From: a virus
Strand: one strand, 5' to 3'
IMG/VR virus record: IMGVR_UViG_3300009151_003437
Span: 1-24,767 of that record
DNA: 24,767 nucleotides
In this document: positions 23,248-24,767 of the stretch, one piece after another
How the letters are laid out: each line of letters begins with the position of its first letter
How positions within the stretch are numbered: the first letter of the stretch is position 1
Program-made: the position numbers and the translations under genes
Notes under the pieces: generated by a model
The model's input: only the letters and a program-made list of their open reading frames with translations
What the model was told of the DNA's origin: nothing
Databases searched by the model: none

Positions 23248-24277
23248 GTCCTGCAAACCATGTGCCTGATAATTTTTTTACTTTGGCAATTTCTGCTTGT
23301 GCCATTTCATATTCAGCATGTGCAGGATTAACAACATCGTGAAACTGAAATTCTTTTTGGGACCAAGTTCCCCAGTTTGTTACTCTTGAATATTCTACCA
23401 TGTCTACATCAAACTGTTGACACATTTGATAAAATGATTCAATTTCAGGATAATTTTGTTGTTGTACAATCATTCTAGTGTGTAATGCTATGCCTTGGCT
23501 ATGTTTTTTATTTTGTAAAAAATTCATAGACTCTAATAAATTTTCCCACTTGCCACCACGACGAAGTCTTTCATATGTGCTGGCTTGGGAAGCATCAATG
23601 CTCACTGTTACTTTTTTTACTGATGATTGCATCAATCCCAGTCGATGCCAATTCTGTTCGCATAGTAATCCGTTGGTACCAATATCTAGTTCTAGGTTAG
23701 GAAAGTTAGATGGATCGATTGAATTAATAAAATTCAACAACAGAGGACTAGCAAATACTTCACCTGTGCCACTTAGTTCTAATTTTATTTTTTGATCAGT
23801 GGGTTCAGAAAACAAATTTTTTGAAATAAGTTTTCCTATATGTTGTTGTTCTTGTAGTTTATCTGCTGATGTTTTTTTGATAGAGGTACGACAACTAGGA
23901 CAACTTAGATTACAGGTTTCATCACCTTGAAAACTAATATGATGTGGCATTTCAAATTTTGATACATCATCAAACAATGCTGTGATATTAGGCGGAACAG
24001 TATCAATGCTGTTTAGAGCATTATTAGTAATAACCCCACATAGTTTTTCATTGCAATAAACATAAGACCCATCGATAATGCTTTGTCTAATTTTTTGCGC
24101 CAAGTCCGAGGACAACATTTCTTTAAGAGTTGTCCTGGTTAGGTTTCCGATAGTGCTGGGCATCCAGGCGCCACACCCGCACATTCTCACGTCACCATTG
24201 AGTGTGACCTCAATCATGACAAAGGGTGATAGACAATATTGTCCTTGGAATTGTTTTGCCGGGAAGACTCTAATCAC
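23243..24277 (-). CDS. Radical SAM protein with N-terminal SPASM-like cysteine domain, GTG start
   Basis: This 344-residue protein has a radical SAM cluster motif C122-x3-C126-x2-C129 (DETCNLSCPSCR), SAM-contact ELSGTGEVF (167-175), and LDIGTNG (197-203). Before it lies a cysteine-rich segment with C15, C33, C35, C75 and C80 (YCLSPF, RMCGCGAW, YCNEKLCG) resembling an auxiliary-cluster SPASM or twitch domain, normally C-terminal. GTG at 24277 is the only start keeping C15. It is three bases after the previous gene's TAA, with no Shine-Dalgarno. The row at 23701 is about 30% GC, well below gp43, suggesting acquired cargo. The substrate is unknown; peptide or small-molecule modification is possible. 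Confidence 0.75.
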   Translation of the reverse strand: MIRVFPAKQFQGQYCLSPFVMIEVTLNGDVRMCGCGAWMPSTIGNLTRTTLKEMLSSDLAQKIRQSIIDGSYVYCNEKLCGVITNNALNSIDTVPPNITALFDDVSKFEMPHHISFQGDETCNLSCPSCRTSIKKTSADKLQEQQHIGKLISKNLFSEPTDQKIKLELSGTGEVFASPLLLNFINSIDPSNFPNLELDIGTNGLLCEQNWHRLGLMQSSVKKVTVSIDASQASTYERLRRGGKWENLLESMNFLQNKKHSQGIALHTRMIVQQQNYPEIESFYQMCQQFDVDMVEYSRVTNWGTWSQKEFQFHDVVNPAHAEYEMAQAEIAKVKKLSGTWFAGL

Positions 24278-24280
24278 AAA

Positions 24281-24541
24281 TTATAAGGTTTTACCAACGG
24301 TCTCGAGAATATTCTCAAGTGTTTCGTGATCTTGTTTTTCCTTGCCAAATTCAGCCTTGTGTGCCAATTTGATAGCCTTCTTCAAAATAGCAGGCTTGAC
24401 TTCCAGTTCTTCTGCTACGGCTTTGATAGTGTCATTGAGTCCGCCCTGAAGTGTGTCGATTTCGTGCATGACCTGCATGCCTTCATTGATAATTTGGGTA
24501 AGTTTGATCTTTTGATCGCCGTTGAATGTTTTTGCTGTCAT
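24281..24541 (-). CDS. Small helical protein, DsbA-like phage DNA-binding protein (tentative)
   Basis: This 86-residue protein is almost wholly helical: INEGMQVMHEIDTLQ, a short turn, LNDTIKAVAEELEV, then KPAILKKAIKLAHKAEF and a charged tail. Length and pattern resemble T4 DsbA, a double-stranded DNA-binding protein of late promoters, and its marine-phage relatives. Identity is by general resemblance only. It has a strong TTAGGAG 7 bases before the ATG and a consensus sigma70 promoter directly upstream, so it is likely the first gene of the polymerase transcription unit. Confidence 0.58.
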   Translation of the reverse strand: MTAKTFNGDQKIKLTQIINEGMQVMHEIDTLQGGLNDTIKAVAEELEVKPAILKKAIKLAHKAEFGKEKQDHETLENILETVGKTL

Positions 24542-24547
24542 AGAAAT

Positions 24548-24581
24548 CTCCTAAAATACTATTATAACAGTTATTTAGGAG
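24548..24581. repeat. 8-bp inverted repeat flanking the -10 box
   Basis: CTCCTAAA (24548-24555) and TTTAGGAG (24574-24581) are perfect complements 18 bases apart, with the TATAAT in between. One arm is the Shine-Dalgarno of the downstream gene, the other lies in the promoter spacer. It could be an operator at DNA level or a ribosome-binding-site hairpin on transcripts that start further upstream. Confidence 0.55.
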
Positions 24582-24588
24582 ATGTCAA
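24561..24588 (-). promoter_or_regulatory. Consensus sigma70 promoter TTGACA-N16-TATAAT
   Basis: On the minus strand TTGACA (24588-24583) is followed after 16 bases by TATAAT (24566-24561), both exact consensus hexamers. The expected start is near 24554, about a dozen bases before the ATG at 24541, with TTAGGAG in the leader. It should be read by unmodified host RNA polymerase and serve as an early promoter for the polymerase unit. Confidence 0.75.
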
Positions 24589-24606
24589 CTTGTATGTGCT
24601 CGTTTT

Positions 24607-24680
24607 GGGCCGCCAGGTAGCGAATCCATTGGCCCGGGCAGAAGCCGCCCACTCGGTCCTAAGGGCTGAGTTTAGTGGGC
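24607..24680 (-). other. GC-rich inverted-repeat block at an operon boundary
   Basis: Several inverted repeats stack here: GCCCACT/AGTGGGC (24647-24653 with 24674-24680, 7 bp), GGGC/GCCC (24636-24650 region) and GGGCC/GGCCC (24607-24611 with 24631-24635). The first overlaps the TAA of the partial upstream gene. It lies between that gene's stop and the consensus promoter, so a terminator or RNA-end structure is likely. There is no T-tract after the stems on the minus strand, so it is not a standard Rho-independent terminator. Confidence 0.4.
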
Positions 24681-24767
24681 CACTTTCTGGCTGTGTTCTC
24701 TACGACGTTGAGCACCAACTTGCGTTATGTGCTCAAGTATTTGGTTACGCAAAGCAAATGCTGATTC
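24672..24767 (-). CDS. C-terminal end of a phage gene (runs off the right edge)
   Basis: The minus strand is open from the window edge to a TAA at 24674-24672, giving the last 31 residues, ending EHSQKVAH. The segment is basic and helical (LRNQILEHITQ, QRRREH). Codons look ordinary and no gene overlaps it. No family is recognised from so short a fragment. Confidence 0.45.
   Translation of the reverse strand, partial: ESAFALRNQILEHITQVGAQRRREHSQKVAH

Noticed and set aside
169-24329. Numerous open frames on the plus strand, for example 1332-1847, 15227-15709 and 21448-21891
   Set aside because: They lie antisense to well-supported minus-strand genes, show low-complexity or unnatural composition, have no ribosome binding sites in the usual place and no family motifs.
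24582-24671. Read-through continuation of the right-edge gene, in frame after TAA for about 28 codons
   Set aside because: It follows a stop codon, has proline/glycine-rich composition driven by high GC, and overlaps inverted repeats and the promoter; more likely non-coding.
24607-24680. tRNA gene or Rho-independent terminator
   Set aside because: The stems do not form a cloverleaf, no T-loop sequence fits, and no T-tract follows the stems on the minus strand.
1-24767. Host chromosome or integrated prophage
   Set aside because: No host housekeeping gene, integrase or attachment-like repeat is seen, and gp43, gp45 and small T4-type genes run throughout on one strand.

Overview
The window is a 24.8 kb piece of a tailed double-stranded DNA phage genome, most likely a T4-like myovirus of an aquatic bacterium. 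All supported genes lie on the minus strand, so transcription runs from high to low coordinates. They are packed tightly, with most stop and start codons overlapping (ATGA, TTGA, TGATG or TAATG), and no gene-free stretch exceeds about 100 bases. The T4-type core is visible as a family B DNA polymerase (gp43), a sliding clamp (gp45), a FEN/RNase H-type 5'-3' exonuclease, a MazG-like pyrophosphohydrolase and a small DsbA-like DNA-binding protein. Several unnamed small proteins look like ones conserved in marine T4-like phages. No photosynthesis gene, tRNA, CRISPR array or insertion sequence was seen. The host cannot be named from this window.

Layout in the direction of transcription. (1) 24672-24767: tail end of an upstream gene, followed by a GC-rich inverted-repeat block. 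(2) 24541 down to 18822: a consensus sigma70-type promoter, then a DsbA-like protein, a radical SAM protein, DNA polymerase, a methyltransferase-like protein and the sliding clamp. (3) 18822 to 16294: a TGT/DpdA-like transglycosylase, a conserved protein of unknown function, a QueD-like T-fold protein, and a small protein. (4) 16063 to 10488: GT-B glycosyltransferase, UDP-glucose 4-epimerase, short DegT-type aminotransferase, GTP cyclohydrolase I, HIT protein, a second PLP-fold enzyme and an asparagine-synthase-like PP-loop ATPase. (5) 10405 to 5396: QueD/PTPS-like enzyme, GT-A protein, B12-binding radical SAM enzyme, a second GT-A paralogue and a class I methyltransferase. (6) 5399 to 1: QueE, a conserved phage protein, two SGNH-like proteins flanking a cytidylyltransferase, the 5'-3' exonuclease, a conserved protein, MazG, a small protein and the start of one more gene.

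The main story is a phage-encoded 7-deazaguanine DNA hypermodification system. FolE (GTP to dihydroneopterin triphosphate), QueD (to 6-carboxytetrahydropterin) and QueE (to 7-carboxy-7-deazaguanine, CDG) would make the base, and the TGT/DpdA-like enzyme would exchange it into DNA. No canonical QueC is present. The PP-loop ATPase, the QueD-like paralogue, the methyltransferases, the glycosyltransferases, GalE, the aminotransferases and the B12 radical SAM enzyme are candidates for further tailoring of that base or of another phage component. That last step is inference. Each family assignment rests on motifs read by eye.

Regulation: two sigma70-like promoters (before 24541 and before 7026) and three NATAAATA late-promoter-like boxes (before gp43, before queD and before the left-edge gene) fall at intergenic gaps, suggesting several overlapping transcription units. 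Three inverted repeats end inside or at Shine-Dalgarno sequences.
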